Positions 1 to 8,059 of a stretch of DNA of 64,000 nt are shown in pieces; within the stretch, counting starts at the first letter, position 1, and the number at the start of each line of letters is the position of its first letter. Source of the DNA: Pseudoxanthomonas daejeonensis. GTDB lineage: Bacteria > Pseudomonadota > Gammaproteobacteria > Xanthomonadales > Xanthomonadaceae. The DNA is taken from assembly GCF_010093205.1 (NCBI RefSeq), contig NZ_PDWN01000007.1, positions 1 through 64,000 of the forward strand, written 5' to 3'. Both the position numbers and the translations under genes were made by a program. The notes beneath the pieces are model-generated. The model was given only the letters and a program-made list of their open reading frames with translations. It made no database searches and was not told the DNA's origin.

Positions 1-19
1 AGATGTTTATAAGACACAG
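1..19 (+). other. Nextera transposase mosaic-end remnant (sequencing adapter)
   Basis: The first 19 bases match the 19-base Nextera/Tn5 mosaic end at 17 positions; the differences are at positions 7 and 15. The stretch is AT-rich, unlike everything that follows. It is best read as untrimmed adapter at a contig end rather than genomic DNA. It implies that the pst operon is cut off here by the assembly. Confidence 0.85.
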
Positions 20-58
20 CTCCGCCGCCCTCCCCCGCGGTACCTCCAGCGACCAGCG

Positions 59-1033
59 ATGAACACGACGACCTTCGATGCCCCCCTGGCTGCACCCGGC
101 GGACGCGACATGCGCGATGCCCGCGCCGACCGCCTGTTCCGCTACGCGCTGGTCGCCTGCGTGGTGTTCGTGCTCGTCGCCCTGGCCGGCGCCGCGCTGT
201 CGATGCTGTGGGGCGGACGCCATGCCCTGCAGATGCAGGGCCTGAGCTTCTTCTACTCGGCCGAATGGAACCCGGTGGAGAACAAGTTCGGCGCGCTCGC
301 GCCGATCTACGGCACGCTGGTGACGGCGCTGATCGCGATGCTGATCGCCGTGCCGGTCAGCTTCGGCATCGCCTTCTTCCTGACCGAAGTCGCGCCGCGC
401 TGGCTGCGCGGACCGGTCGGCACCGCGATCGAGCTCCTGGCCGGCATTCCCTCGATCATCTACGGCATGTGGGGCCTGTTCGTGCTGGTCCCGGTGATGA
501 CCGAGTACGTCACGCCCTGGCTCAACGACAACCTCGGCACGCTGCCGCTGGTCGGCCCGCTGTTCCAGGGACCGCCGCTGGGCATCGGCATGCTCACCGC
601 CGGCTTCGTGCTGGCGATCATGGTGATCCCGTTCATCTCCTCGGTGATGCGCGAGGTGTTCCTGACCGTGCCCACCCGGCTGAAGGAATCGGCCTACGCA
701 CTGGGTTCGACCCGCTGGGAAGTGAGCTGGGACATCGTCCTGCCCTACACCCGCTCGGCCGTGATCGGCGGCATCTTCCTCGGCCTGGGCCGGGCGCTGG
801 GCGAGACGATGGCGGTGGCCTTCGTGATCGGCAACTCGGTGCGGCTGTCGCCCTCCCTGCTGGAGCCGGGCACCACCATCGCCGCGCTGATCGCCAACGA
901 CTTCGGCGAGGCGACCGAGACCTACCGCTCGGCGCTGCTGCTGCTGGGCTTCGTCCTGTTCATCGTGACCTTCATCGTGCTGGCGATCGCCCGGTTCATG
1001 CTGATGCAGCTGGCGCGCAAGGAGGGCAACTGA
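59..1033 (+). CDS. pstC: Phosphate ABC transporter permease PstC
   Basis: This is one of the two inner-membrane channel subunits of the high-affinity phosphate importer PstSCAB. The 324-residue protein has an N-terminal cytoplasmic stretch, a first membrane helix near residues 30-52 and several further helices. The permease coupling loop (LKESAYALGSTRWEVSWDIV) lies at about 215-234 and contacts the ATPase. The following segment (GRALGETMAVAFVIGN) is typical of PstC. Its stop codon overlaps the pstA start by one base (TGATG), indicating translational coupling. The substrate-binding gene pstS would be expected upstream but the contig ends there. Pho-regulon control is expected from the family, but no PHO box can be seen in the 58 bases available. 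Confidence 0.95.
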   Translation: MNTTTFDAPLAAPGGRDMRDARADRLFRYALVACVVFVLVALAGAALSMLWGGRHALQMQGLSFFYSAEWNPVENKFGALAPIYGTLVTALIAMLIAVPVSFGIAFFLTEVAPRWLRGPVGTAIELLAGIPSIIYGMWGLFVLVPVMTEYVTPWLNDNLGTLPLVGPLFQGPPLGIGMLTAGFVLAIMVIPFISSVMREVFLTVPTRLKESAYALGSTRWEVSWDIVLPYTRSAVIGGIFLGLGRALGETMAVAFVIGNSVRLSPSLLEPGTTIAALIANDFGEATETYRSALLLLGFVLFIVTFIVLAIARFMLMQLARKEGN

Positions 1034-1914
1034 TGTCCGCCGTCGCCGCCACCAATCGCGCCTCCAGCCGCCTGTACGCCAGGCGCCGCATCGTCAACCT
1101 GCTCACCCTGCTGCTGTCCTGCGTGACCGCCCTGTTCGGCCTGTTCTTCCTGGGCTGGATCCTGTGGACGCTGACCGCGAAGGGCATCGCCGGCATCAAC
1201 TGGGACCTGTTCACCCGGATGACGCCGCCACCGATGGAGGAAGGCGGCCTGGCCAACGCCTTCTTCGGCAGCGCGGTGATGTGCGCGCTGGCGATCGCGA
1301 TCGGCACGCCGCTGGGGATCGCGGCGGGCACCTGGCTGGCCGAGTACGGCAACGCGCGCAAGGCCGGCACGGTGGTGCGCTTCGTCAACGACATCCTGCT
1401 GTCGGCGCCCTCGATCGTGCTGGGCCTGTTCGTCTACACCCTCTACGTGATGCAGACCGGCGGCAGCTTCTCCGCCTTCGCCGGCGCCCTGGCGCTGGCC
1501 TTCATCGTGCTGCCCGTGGTGGTGCGCACCACCGACGAGATGCTGCGGCTGGTGCCGGTACAGATGCGCGAAGCGGCGCTGTCGCTGGGCATCCCGCAAT
1601 GGAAGGTCACCGTGCAGGTGCTGTATCGCAGTGCCTCGGCCGGCATCGTCACCGGCATCCTGCTCGCCCTCGCCCGCATTTCCGGCGAAACCGCGCCACT
1701 GCTGTTCACCGCGTTCGGCAACCAGTACTGGAGCATGAACATCTTCCAGCCGATGGCTTCGGTCCCGGTGGTGATGAACCAGTTCGCCGCCAGCCCGTAC
1801 GAATCCTGGCAGGTGCTGGCCTGGGCCGGCGCGCTGGTGCTGACCGTGTTCGTGCTGCTGGTGAGCCTCGGCGCGCGCGCCCTGCTCCTGCGCAACAAGA
1901 TCTCCCATGACTGA
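1033..1914 (+). CDS. pstA: Phosphate ABC transporter permease PstA
   Basis: This is the second permease of the phosphate importer and pairs with PstC in the inner membrane. The start ATG at 1033 overlaps the pstC stop and gives 293 residues, normal for PstA. A first membrane helix lies near residues 22-48. The EAA-type coupling loop ([20 protein letters not shown]) is followed by the PstA-typical [13 protein letters not shown] segment. A longer version of this frame running back into pstC is possible but would be out of place, since that region is pstC coding sequence in another frame. The gene overlaps pstB by 8 bases. Confidence 0.95.
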   Translation: MSAVAATNRASSRLYARRRIVNLLTLLLSCVTALFGLFFLGWILWTLTAKGIAGINWDLFTRMTPPPMEEGGLANAFFGSAVMCALAIAIGTPLGIAAGTWLAEYGNARKAGTVVRFVNDILLSAPSIVLGLFVYTLYVMQTGGSFSAFAGALALAFIVLPVVVRTTDEMLRLVPVQMREAALSLGIPQWKVTVQVLYRSASAGIVTGILLALARISGETAPLLFTAFGNQYWSMNIFQPMASVPVVMNQFAASPYESWQVLAWAGALVLTVFVLLVSLGARALLLRNKISHD

Positions 1915-2764
1915 CCATTCCCGGAACCCGGCCATGAACGAACTCCAATCCGCCGCGCCGATGCAGCGCATCTCAGTGGCCGCGCATGCCGACGCCGGCC
2001 TCGCCCCGGCACCGGTCAAGCTGGCCGCCAAGGGCCTGGACTTCTACTACGACAAGTTCCATGCGCTGAAGGACATCCAGCTGGAGATTCCCGAGAAGCG
2101 CGTGACCGCGCTGATCGGCCCCTCCGGCTGCGGCAAGTCCACCCTGCTGCGCATCTTCAACCGCATCTACGCGCTGTATCCCAAGCTGGAGGCGCGCGGC
2201 GAGGTGCTGCTGGACGGAGAGAACATCCTCTCGCCCAAGTACCCGATGAACCGGCTGCGCAGCAAGGTCGGCATGGTGTTCCAGAAGCCGGTGCCGTTCC
2301 CGATGACGATCTTCGAGAACGTCGCCTACGGCATCCGCCACCACGAGAAGTTGTCCAAGGCCGACTTGGCCGTGCGCGTCGAGCAGGCGCTGCGCCAGGG
2401 CGCGCTGTGGGACGAGGTCAAGGACAAGCTCAACCAGAGCGCGCTGGGCCTGTCCGGTGGCCAGCAGCAGCGCCTGTGCATTGCCCGCGCCGTGGCCCTG
2501 CGCCCGGACGTGCTGCTGCTGGACGAGCCGACCTCGGCGCTGGACCCGATCTCCACCAGCCGCATCGAGCAGCTGGTGGAGGAACTCAAGCGCGACTACA
2601 CCATCGTCATCGTCACCCACAACATGCAGCAGGCCGCGCGCGTCTCCGACTACACCGCCTTCATGTACCTGGGCGACCTGATCGAGCACGACCGGACCCA
2701 GGTCATCTTCTCCAGCCCCTCGAAGCAGCAGACCGAGGACTACATCACCGGGAGGTTCGGCTGA
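1907..2764 (+). CDS. pstB: Phosphate ABC transporter ATPase PstB
   Basis: This is the ATPase that powers phosphate import through PstA/PstC. The 285-residue protein shows Walker A (GPSGCGKST, residues 71-79), the ABC signature (LSGGQQQR, 183-190) and Walker B (VLLLDE, 203-208). The 40 residues before the ABC domain are longer than in E. coli PstB, so the internal ATG at 1934 is a possible alternative start. The upstream ATG is kept because it overlaps the end of pstA in a coupled arrangement. The stop codon overlaps the phoU start (TGATG). Confidence 0.96.
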   Translation: MTDHSRNPAMNELQSAAPMQRISVAAHADAGLAPAPVKLAAKGLDFYYDKFHALKDIQLEIPEKRVTALIGPSGCGKSTLLRIFNRIYALYPKLEARGEVLLDGENILSPKYPMNRLRSKVGMVFQKPVPFPMTIFENVAYGIRHHEKLSKADLAVRVEQALRQGALWDEVKDKLNQSALGLSGGQQQRLCIARAVALRPDVLLLDEPTSALDPISTSRIEQLVEELKRDYTIVIVTHNMQQAARVSDYTAFMYLGDLIEHDRTQVIFSSPSKQQTEDYITGRFG

Positions 2765-3477
2765 TGAACACCAGCATGCCCCACGAACACATCGTCAAGA
2801 GCTACGACGAGGAGCAGCACCACCTCGTCGAGGAAATCGTGCGCATGGGCCTTACCGCCGTGGCGCAGCTGGAAGCGGCGCTGGACGTGGTCGACCGCCG
2901 CGACGACAGCGCCGCGCGCAGGATCGTGGCCAACGACGAATCGATCGATGCGGCCGAACGCCGGATCAGCCACGACGTGATGCTGCTGGCCCTGCGCGGA
3001 CCGATGGCGCGCGACCTGCGCGAGATCCTCGCCGGACTGCGCATCCCGGCCGACATCGAGCGCATCGGTGACTATGCGGCCAACGTCGCCAAGCGTTCGA
3101 TCGCGCTCAACGCCGCACCGCCGATGCCGCACACCTCCGGCCTGCGGTCGCTCGGCGCGCTCGCCGCCGACCAGGTCCGGCAGGCCCTGCAGGCCTACCG
3201 CGAGAACGACGGCGCCCTGGCCCTGCAGGTCCGCGAGAACGACGCGCAGCTGGATCGCCGGTACACCGCGCTGTTCCGCGAGCTGCTGACCTACATGATG
3301 GAAGACCCGCGCAACATCACGCCGTGCACGCACCTGCTGTTCATGGCCAAGAACCTGGAAAGGATCGGCGACCACGCGACCAACATCGCCGAGAACGTGT
3401 GGTTCCTGATCCATGGCGAGCAGCCTCTGCCGCCGCGTGACAAGCGCGACGACACCAGCACCACCGGCGCGGTCTGA
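2764..3477 (+). CDS. phoU: Phosphate signalling protein PhoU
   Basis: PhoU is a cytoplasmic helical protein that links the Pst transporter to the PhoR/PhoB two-component system and represses the Pho regulon when phosphate is plentiful. The 237-residue length is normal. The two homologous three-helix halves each carry the metal-site motif: RIPADIERIGDYAANVAKR near residues 96-114 and HLLFMAKNLERIGDHATNIAEN near 190-211. The start overlaps the pstB stop. It is the last gene of the pst unit; no convincing terminator follows before the next gene. Confidence 0.95.
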   Translation: MNTSMPHEHIVKSYDEEQHHLVEEIVRMGLTAVAQLEAALDVVDRRDDSAARRIVANDESIDAAERRISHDVMLLALRGPMARDLREILAGLRIPADIERIGDYAANVAKRSIALNAAPPMPHTSGLRSLGALAADQVRQALQAYRENDGALALQVRENDAQLDRRYTALFRELLTYMMEDPRNITPCTHLLFMAKNLERIGDHATNIAENVWFLIHGEQPLPPRDKRDDTSTTGAV

Positions 3478-3595
3478 AGCGCGCACCGGATGCCAACACC
3501 GGGATAACGCACCGGGGGTAGACTGGCGTCCCCCCCGGCGGCCGGCGCACCGCATCCTGCGCCGACGTTTCCATCCAGCATCCCGGAGATCGAAC

Positions 3596-4015
3596 ATGTC
3601 CAAGCAGACACCCGCCGCCATCGCGCTCGGCACCGCCCTGGCAGGCTTGACCCTGGCCGGCTCGGCCTTCGCCATGGAGCCCCTGGCGCAGGGCTACATG
3701 CTCGCCGGCGAAGCCGCCAAGGCGCACGAGGGCAAGTGCGGCGAAGGCAAGTGCGGCCTCGAGAAGGTCGACGCCGACAAGGACGGGCGCGTCTCGCAGG
3801 CCGAGTTCGTCGCCGCCCATCCGGAGAAGGCCGACCAGTTCGCGAAGATCGACGCCAACCAGGACGGCTTCCTCGACGAGGCCGAACGCAAGGCCCACCA
3901 CGCCGCCAAGGGCAGCGAGGGCAAGTGCGGCGACAAGGCCGGCGAGAAGAAGGCGGGCGAAGGCAAGTGCGGTGAAGGCAAGTGCGGCGAGGGCAAGTGC
4001 GGGGGCATGGCCTGA
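3596..4015 (+). CDS. Secreted EGKCG-repeat bufferin/oxazolin precursor (HvfA-like) with two EF-hands
   Basis: The 139-residue protein has a Sec signal peptide (residues 1-26, cleavage after AFA). Two EGKCG motifs follow (Cys48, Cys53), then two canonical EF-hand loops (59-70 and 86-97 with D-x-D-x-D-G and D-x-N-x-D-G ligands), then four more EGKCG motifs (Cys111, 125, 130, 135). All six cysteines sit in EGKCG. In the HvfABC/bufferin family, the DUF692 enzyme turns EGKCG cysteines of such a secreted precursor into copper-binding oxazolone/thioamide groups. The next two genes are exactly that DUF692 and DUF2063 pair. The inferred role is periplasmic copper buffering. The EF-hand pair between the modified blocks is unusual and suggests a calcium-structured spacer. 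No HvfD/DoxX-type gene is nearby. Confidence 0.85.
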   Translation: MSKQTPAAIALGTALAGLTLAGSAFAMEPLAQGYMLAGEAAKAHEGKCGEGKCGLEKVDADKDGRVSQAEFVAAHPEKADQFAKIDANQDGFLDEAERKAHHAAKGSEGKCGDKAGEKKAGEGKCGEGKCGEGKCGGMA

Positions 4016-4098
4016 GCGCGAACCGGCGGCGCGGGCCGTGAGCCCGACCGACTCCTCGCTAGAGCCAGACCCCGCGATGATGCGACTGCCTGGCAACG

Positions 4099-4120
4099 GC
4101 CCGCACAACCATGTGCGGGC
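4099..4120 (+). promoter_or_regulatory. Stem-loop between bufferin precursor and modifying enzyme gene
   Basis: A perfect 8-bp stem (4099-4106 with 4113-4120, loop AACCAT) lies in the 155-base gap between the precursor gene and the DUF692 gene. There is no U-tract, so it is not a standard terminator. By analogy with other RiPP operons it could protect or attenuate the transcript so that precursor exceeds enzyme. That role is inference. Confidence 0.4.
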
Positions 4121-4170
4121 TGCCGGACGATCGGATCCTCTGCCTGGCCTGGGCGTTCCGCCGATCGACG

Positions 4171-5034
4171 ATGAAGCTGCCTGACGCCAGCGCCGGACTG
4201 GGATTGAGGCGCGCGCTGCTCGACGAGCTGCGCGCCGCGCCTGCAGGCGCCTTCGATTTCCTCGAATGCGCGCCGGACAACTGGATCGGCGTGGGCGGCC
4301 GGCTGGGCGAGGCGCTGGATGCACTGTCGGAGCGGCATCCACTCACCTGCCACGGGCTGTCGCTCTCGCTCGGCGGCACGCTGCCGCTGGACGAGGTGTT
4401 CCTGGCGAAGACGCGGCGCTTCCTCGACCGGCACCGCGTCGTGCTGTACAGCGAGCACCTGAGCTGCTGCACCGACGACGGCCACCTCTACGACCTGATG
4501 CCGATTCCGTTCACCGGCGAGGCGGTGCGCCACGTCGCCGCGCGGATCGGCCGGGTGCAGGACGTGCTGGGCCGGCGCATCGCCGTGGAGAACGTCTCCT
4601 ACTACGCCGCCCATCCGGCCCTGGCCGGCGAACCGGACATGGACGAAGCCAGTTTTGTCGGCGCGGTGCTCGAGGAGGCCGACTGCGACCTGCTGCTGGA
4701 CGTCAACAACGTCTACGTCAACGCGATCAACCACGGCTACGATCCGCACGCATTCCTGGCCCGCATGCCGGGCCGGCGCATCGCCTCGTACCACGTGGCC
4801 GGCCATTACGACGAGGCCGAAGACCTCAAGGTCGATACCCACGGCGCGCCGGTGAAGGGTGACGTATGGGCGCTGCTGGCCGAGGCCTACCGGTTGCACG
4901 GCATCCGCCCGACCCTGCTCGAACGCGATTTCAACCTGCCGCCGTTGCCCGAACTGCTCGGCGAGGTCGCGCGCATCCGCCAGCTCCAGCAGGCGGCATC
5001 GCCCGGGCATGGCGCGGACATGCTCCGTGCCTGA
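4171..5034 (+). CDS. DUF692 multinuclear iron oxidase (MNIO), HvfB/BufB-like
   Basis: DUF692 enzymes are TIM-barrel iron oxidases that modify cysteines in peptide precursors (MbnB in methanobactin, HvfB on EGKCG motifs). The 287-residue protein has the expected motif series: [63 protein letters not shown] and LLERD, which supply the His/Glu/Asp/Asn iron ligands. The ATG at 4171 starts right at the conserved domain (GLGLRR). An upstream in-frame ATG at 4111 would add 20 residues with no family resemblance. The end overlaps the DUF2063 gene. The substrate is most likely the EGKCG protein encoded just upstream. Confidence 0.9.
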   Translation: MKLPDASAGLGLRRALLDELRAAPAGAFDFLECAPDNWIGVGGRLGEALDALSERHPLTCHGLSLSLGGTLPLDEVFLAKTRRFLDRHRVVLYSEHLSCCTDDGHLYDLMPIPFTGEAVRHVAARIGRVQDVLGRRIAVENVSYYAAHPALAGEPDMDEASFVGAVLEEADCDLLLDVNNVYVNAINHGYDPHAFLARMPGRRIASYHVAGHYDEAEDLKVDTHGAPVKGDVWALLAEAYRLHGIRPTLLERDFNLPPLPELLGEVARIRQLQQAASPGHGADMLRA

Positions 5035-5770
5035 CCTGCACCGGCAGCAGGCAGCCTTCGCCGCGCACCTGCGCGATCCGCAGGCCCATCCGGCACCGCC
5101 GGGGATCGATCCGCGACGGATGGCGATCTATCGCGAACTGTTCTTCAACAACATCGCCGGCCTGCTCGGCGGCAATTTCCCGGTAATCCGGCGCACGCTG
5201 GGGGAAGAAGCCTGGACCGCCCTGGTGCGCCGCTTCTACGCCGACCATCGCAGCCACACGCCGCTGTTCCCCGAACTGGCGCGCGAGTTCATCCGTTTCC
5301 TGGAGTCGCGCGCCGGACAGGGCGATCCGCCGTGGCTGGTCGAACTGGCGCATTACGAATGGATCGAGTTGGCCGTCCAGATCGATGACAGCGCAGTGCC
5401 GGCGCACGATCCCACCGGCGACCTGCTGGACGGAAAGCCCGTGGTCTCGCCATTCGTGCGTGCGCTGGCATACCGCTGGCCGGTGCACACGATCGGCCCG
5501 GAGCATCGCCCCGCCGTCGCGCCGGCCGATTCGACGCTGTTGCTGGTCCGGCGCGACCACGAGGGGCGGGTGCGTTTCGCCGCGATATCGCCACTGGTCT
5601 ACCGGCTCCTCGAACTGCTGGCCGACGGTGCGGGCAGTGGCCGCGCCTCACTGCAGGCGCTGGCGGCCGAAGCCGGGGTATCCGCCGACGAGGCCTTCAT
5701 GGCCCAGGGCGAGGAGATGCTCGAACGCATGCGCGGCGAAGGCACGCTACTGGGCAGCGCTGTTCCGTAG
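5009..5770 (+). CDS. DUF2063 family partner protein of MNIO (HvfC/BufC-like)
   Basis: This is the usual partner of DUF692 enzymes, thought to present the precursor peptide to the MNIO enzyme. The N-terminal part ([11 protein letters not shown], then [20 protein letters not shown] and [15 protein letters not shown]) is the classic DUF2063 domain. The C-terminal half carries [10 protein letters not shown] and a winged-helix-like end. Two starts are possible: ATG at 5009 (253 residues) or GTG at 5027 (247 residues), the latter beginning at the conserved region. Neither has a strong ribosome binding site, and both overlap the DUF692 gene, consistent with coupling. The TAG stop codon lies inside a GTAG-headed repeat (see 5767). 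Confidence 0.87.
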   Translation: MARTCSVPDLHRQQAAFAAHLRDPQAHPAPPGIDPRRMAIYRELFFNNIAGLLGGNFPVIRRTLGEEAWTALVRRFYADHRSHTPLFPELAREFIRFLESRAGQGDPPWLVELAHYEWIELAVQIDDSAVPAHDPTGDLLDGKPVVSPFVRALAYRWPVHTIGPEHRPAVAPADSTLLLVRRDHEGRVRFAAISPLVYRLLELLADGAGSGRASLQALAAEAGVSADEAFMAQGEEMLERMRGEGTLLGSAVP

Positions 5771-5890
5771 GAGCGGGCACGACCACGACACCGACGCGCA
5801 TGGCACAGGCGACGCCATCGCGATCGCGACGGCCTCGTATCGCCGGCTGAAGCCAGCGCCTGCGACACGATCGCGGGCGCACACTCCGTC
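5767..5890 (+). repeat. GTAG-headed REP-like sequence after the bufferin operon
   Basis: The stretch begins GTAGGAGCGGGCACGACC, closely similar to the minus-strand sequence that starts at 20834 (GTAGGCGCGGGCATGGCC). It continues with imperfect inverted-repeat material (GCCGGCTGAAGCCAGCGC near 5844). Repeats of this type are dispersed in Xanthomonadaceae genomes. The end of the element is uncertain. Confidence 0.45.
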
Positions 5891-5929
5891 GCAGCGACCC
5901 GCGCCACCACGCTCTGCTAACCTTCGCCC

Positions 5930-6589
5930 ATGAGCAACAGCGACCTGCAAACCCCCGACGACGCCGAAGCACCTGCCGCGCCCCCGGGCGCCATGGCACG
6001 CCGCTTCCGCGGCTTCCTGCCGGTGGTGGTGGACGTTGAGACCGGCGGATTCGACTGGAATCGCCATGCGCTGCTGGAAATGGCCGCCGTCCCGATCGAA
6101 CTGGACGAGCAGGGCCTGTTCGTCCCCGGCCAGACCGCCAGCGCGCACTTCATTCCGGCGCCGGGCACCGAGATCGATCCGAAGTCGCTGGAAATCACCG
6201 GTATCGACCTGGACCACCCGTTCCGGCTGGCCAAGCCGGAGCGCGACGCGCTGGGGTACGTGTTCAACCAGGTCCGCGCGGCGGTGCGCAGGCACGGCTG
6301 CCAGCGCGCGATCCTGGTCGGGCACAACGCGCACTTCGACCTGAACTTCGTCAACGCGGCGGTCGCGCGCAGCGGCCACAAGCGCAACCCGTTCCACCCG
6401 TTCAGCGTGTTCGACACGGTGACCCTGGGCGGCCTCGCGTACGGCCAGACCGTGCTTGCCCGCGCGATGCAGGCGGCCGGCTTCGACTGGAATGCGGAAG
6501 ACGCGCATTCGGCCGTGTACGACGCCGAGCAGACCGCGCGGCTGTTCTGCCGCATCGCCAACGCCTGGCCTTCCCCGCTCCCGGGCTGA
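5930..6589 (+). CDS. rnt: Ribonuclease T
   Basis: RNase T is a 3'-5' exonuclease of the DEDDh group that trims the 3' ends of tRNA, 5S and 23S rRNA. The 219-residue protein shows Exo I with Asp35 and Glu37 (VVVDVETGG), Exo II with Asp137 ([10 protein letters not shown]), and Exo III with His193 and Asp198 ([13 protein letters not shown]). The [11 protein letters not shown] segment is typical of the family. A poorly conserved 23-residue N-terminal tail precedes the nuclease domain. The gene stands alone and runs convergently into rlmB; a weak hairpin (6608-6624) lies between them. Confidence 0.94.
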   Translation: MSNSDLQTPDDAEAPAAPPGAMARRFRGFLPVVVDVETGGFDWNRHALLEMAAVPIELDEQGLFVPGQTASAHFIPAPGTEIDPKSLEITGIDLDHPFRLAKPERDALGYVFNQVRAAVRRHGCQRAILVGHNAHFDLNFVNAAVARSGHKRNPFHPFSVFDTVTLGGLAYGQTVLARAMQAAGFDWNAEDAHSAVYDAEQTARLFCRIANAWPSPLPG

Positions 6590-6634
6590 CTGGTCGTCCC
6601 GGATCCGCCCCGGTCCATCCGGGGAACGTCGCCG

Positions 6635-7381
6635 TCAGGCGCGCTGGCGCACCACCTCGAACAGGCACACGCCCGCGGCCACCGACACGTTCAGGCTCTC
6701 GATCTCGCCCGGCATCGGGATGCGCACCAGCCCGTCGCAATGCTCGCGGGTCAGCCGGCGCAGGCCTTCGGCCTCGCCGCCCAGCACCAGTGCGACATTG
6801 CCCTTCAGGTCCAGCGAATACAGCGACGGTTCCGCTTCGCCGGCCAGGCCGTAGATCCATACGCCCAGCTTCTGCAGGTCGCGCAGCGTGCGCGAGAGGT
6901 TGGTCACCGACACCACCGGCAAGCGGTCGGCGGCGCCGGCCGAAGTCTTGCGCACGGTGGCGTTCACCGGCGCCGACTTGTCCTTCGGGATCACCACCGC
7001 AGTGGCGCCGGCCGCGGCCGCGCTGCGCAGGCAGGCGCCAAGGTTGTGGGGATCCTGTACGCCGTCGAGCACCAGCAGCAAAGCCTTGCCTTCGGCCGCC
7101 TCGACCAGCCCCGCCAGCTCATGCTCGTCCCACGTGCGCACGGCCGCGTAGCGCGCCGCCACGCCCTGGTGGCGCAGCTGGCCGGCGATGCCGTCCAGCG
7201 CCTGGGTAGCGACCTTGCGCACCTCGATGCCGCGGCGCCGCGCCTGCTCCTCGATCTCGACCAGGCGCGGATTGCGCGCACCGGATTCGACCAGCACCTC
7301 GCGCACGTGTTCGGCGTCATTCTCGACGGCCGAGGCCACGGCGTTGACGCCGACGATCCACTGGTTCTGCTTGCTGCTCAT
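6635..7381 (-). CDS. rlmB: 23S rRNA (guanosine-2'-O-)-methyltransferase RlmB
   Basis: This SPOUT methyltransferase methylates the 2'-OH of a guanosine (G2251 in E. coli) in the peptidyl-transferase P loop of 23S rRNA. The 248-residue protein has an N-terminal rRNA-binding domain (IVGVNAVASAVEN) and the knotted catalytic domain with motif 1 (DGVQDPHNLGACLRSA), motif 2 (LVLGGEAEGL) and motif 3 (IPMPGEIESLNVSVA). It lies downstream of rnr and the GFA-family gene on the same strand, matching the common rnr-rlmB pairing. A minus-strand GATAAT at 7409-7414 could be a separate -10 element. Confidence 0.95.
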   Translation of the reverse strand: MSSKQNQWIVGVNAVASAVENDAEHVREVLVESGARNPRLVEIEEQARRRGIEVRKVATQALDGIAGQLRHQGVAARYAAVRTWDEHELAGLVEAAEGKALLLVLDGVQDPHNLGACLRSAAAAGATAVVIPKDKSAPVNATVRKTSAGAADRLPVVSVTNLSRTLRDLQKLGVWIYGLAGEAEPSLYSLDLKGNVALVLGGEAEGLRRLTREHCDGLVRIPMPGEIESLNVSVAAGVCLFEVVRQRA

Positions 7382-7507
7382 GCGCTGTGCCGCCGGGGGA
7401 AGGCCCGCATTATCGCATCGGCCGGCGTCCGCCCGCAGAGCGGCGGCGGCCCCGCCAGGCACGCCCGGCGAAGCGGCTTGGTGGAAAAAGCAACGGGAAG
7501 CCCCGCT

Positions 7508-8053
7508 CTACCCAGGGGCGCCGGGGCTACGCGGGGAATCGGGGAGCCCGTCCGCACCGCCCGGCGGCCAGGCGACGGTGTCGTGGTCCGGGTGCTGGTA
7601 TGGAACGATGCGGGAGAGGAATGCGGCCGACGCCTCGTCCTCTTCGGTGCGCCGGGCCGGCAGTTCGGCCAGGCCATCCACGAACGGCAGGCGACCCTCG
7701 ATGCCGTACTGGATCCAGGGCGGAAGGCCTGCCGGATCGTCGAACGCCCCGGCAGCCAGGGCCACTCCGTCCGGTGCCTCGTACGTCAGCGGCGTGCCGC
7801 ACGCGCCGCAGAAACCCCGCCGCACCAGGTTGGACGACTGGTAATGGCGGGGCCCGCCGCGGGTCCATTCCAGCAGCGCGCCCCGGGTCGAGACCAGCGG
7901 CGCGTAGTACGCGCCGAACGCCTTCTGGCACATCCGGCAATGGCAGATCGAGGCGTCGCCCAGCACCCCGGTCACCCGGAAGCGCACCGCGCCACACTGG
8001 CAGCCACCGGCATGCACGGCCGCTTCCGGCGATGCGGGCACGTCGGTCGCCAT
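7508..8053 (-). CDS. GFA/CENP-V family zinc-binding protein
   Basis: The family is named for glutathione-dependent formaldehyde-activating enzyme; most bacterial members are of unknown role. The 181-residue protein has the zinc-ligand pattern GGCQCGAVRF (CxC), CHCRMCQKAFG (second CxxC) and CGACGTPL (third). It lies only 6 bases after the rnr stop, so it is probably co-transcribed with rnr. A direct link to RNA decay is not implied by the sequence. Confidence 0.88.
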   Translation of the reverse strand: MATDVPASPEAAVHAGGCQCGAVRFRVTGVLGDASICHCRMCQKAFGAYYAPLVSTRGALLEWTRGGPRHYQSSNLVRRGFCGACGTPLTYEAPDGVALAAGAFDDPAGLPPWIQYGIEGRLPFVDGLAELPARRTEEDEASAAFLSRIVPYQHPDHDTVAWPPGGADGLPDSPRSPGAPG

Positions 8054-8059
8054 CGCGCG

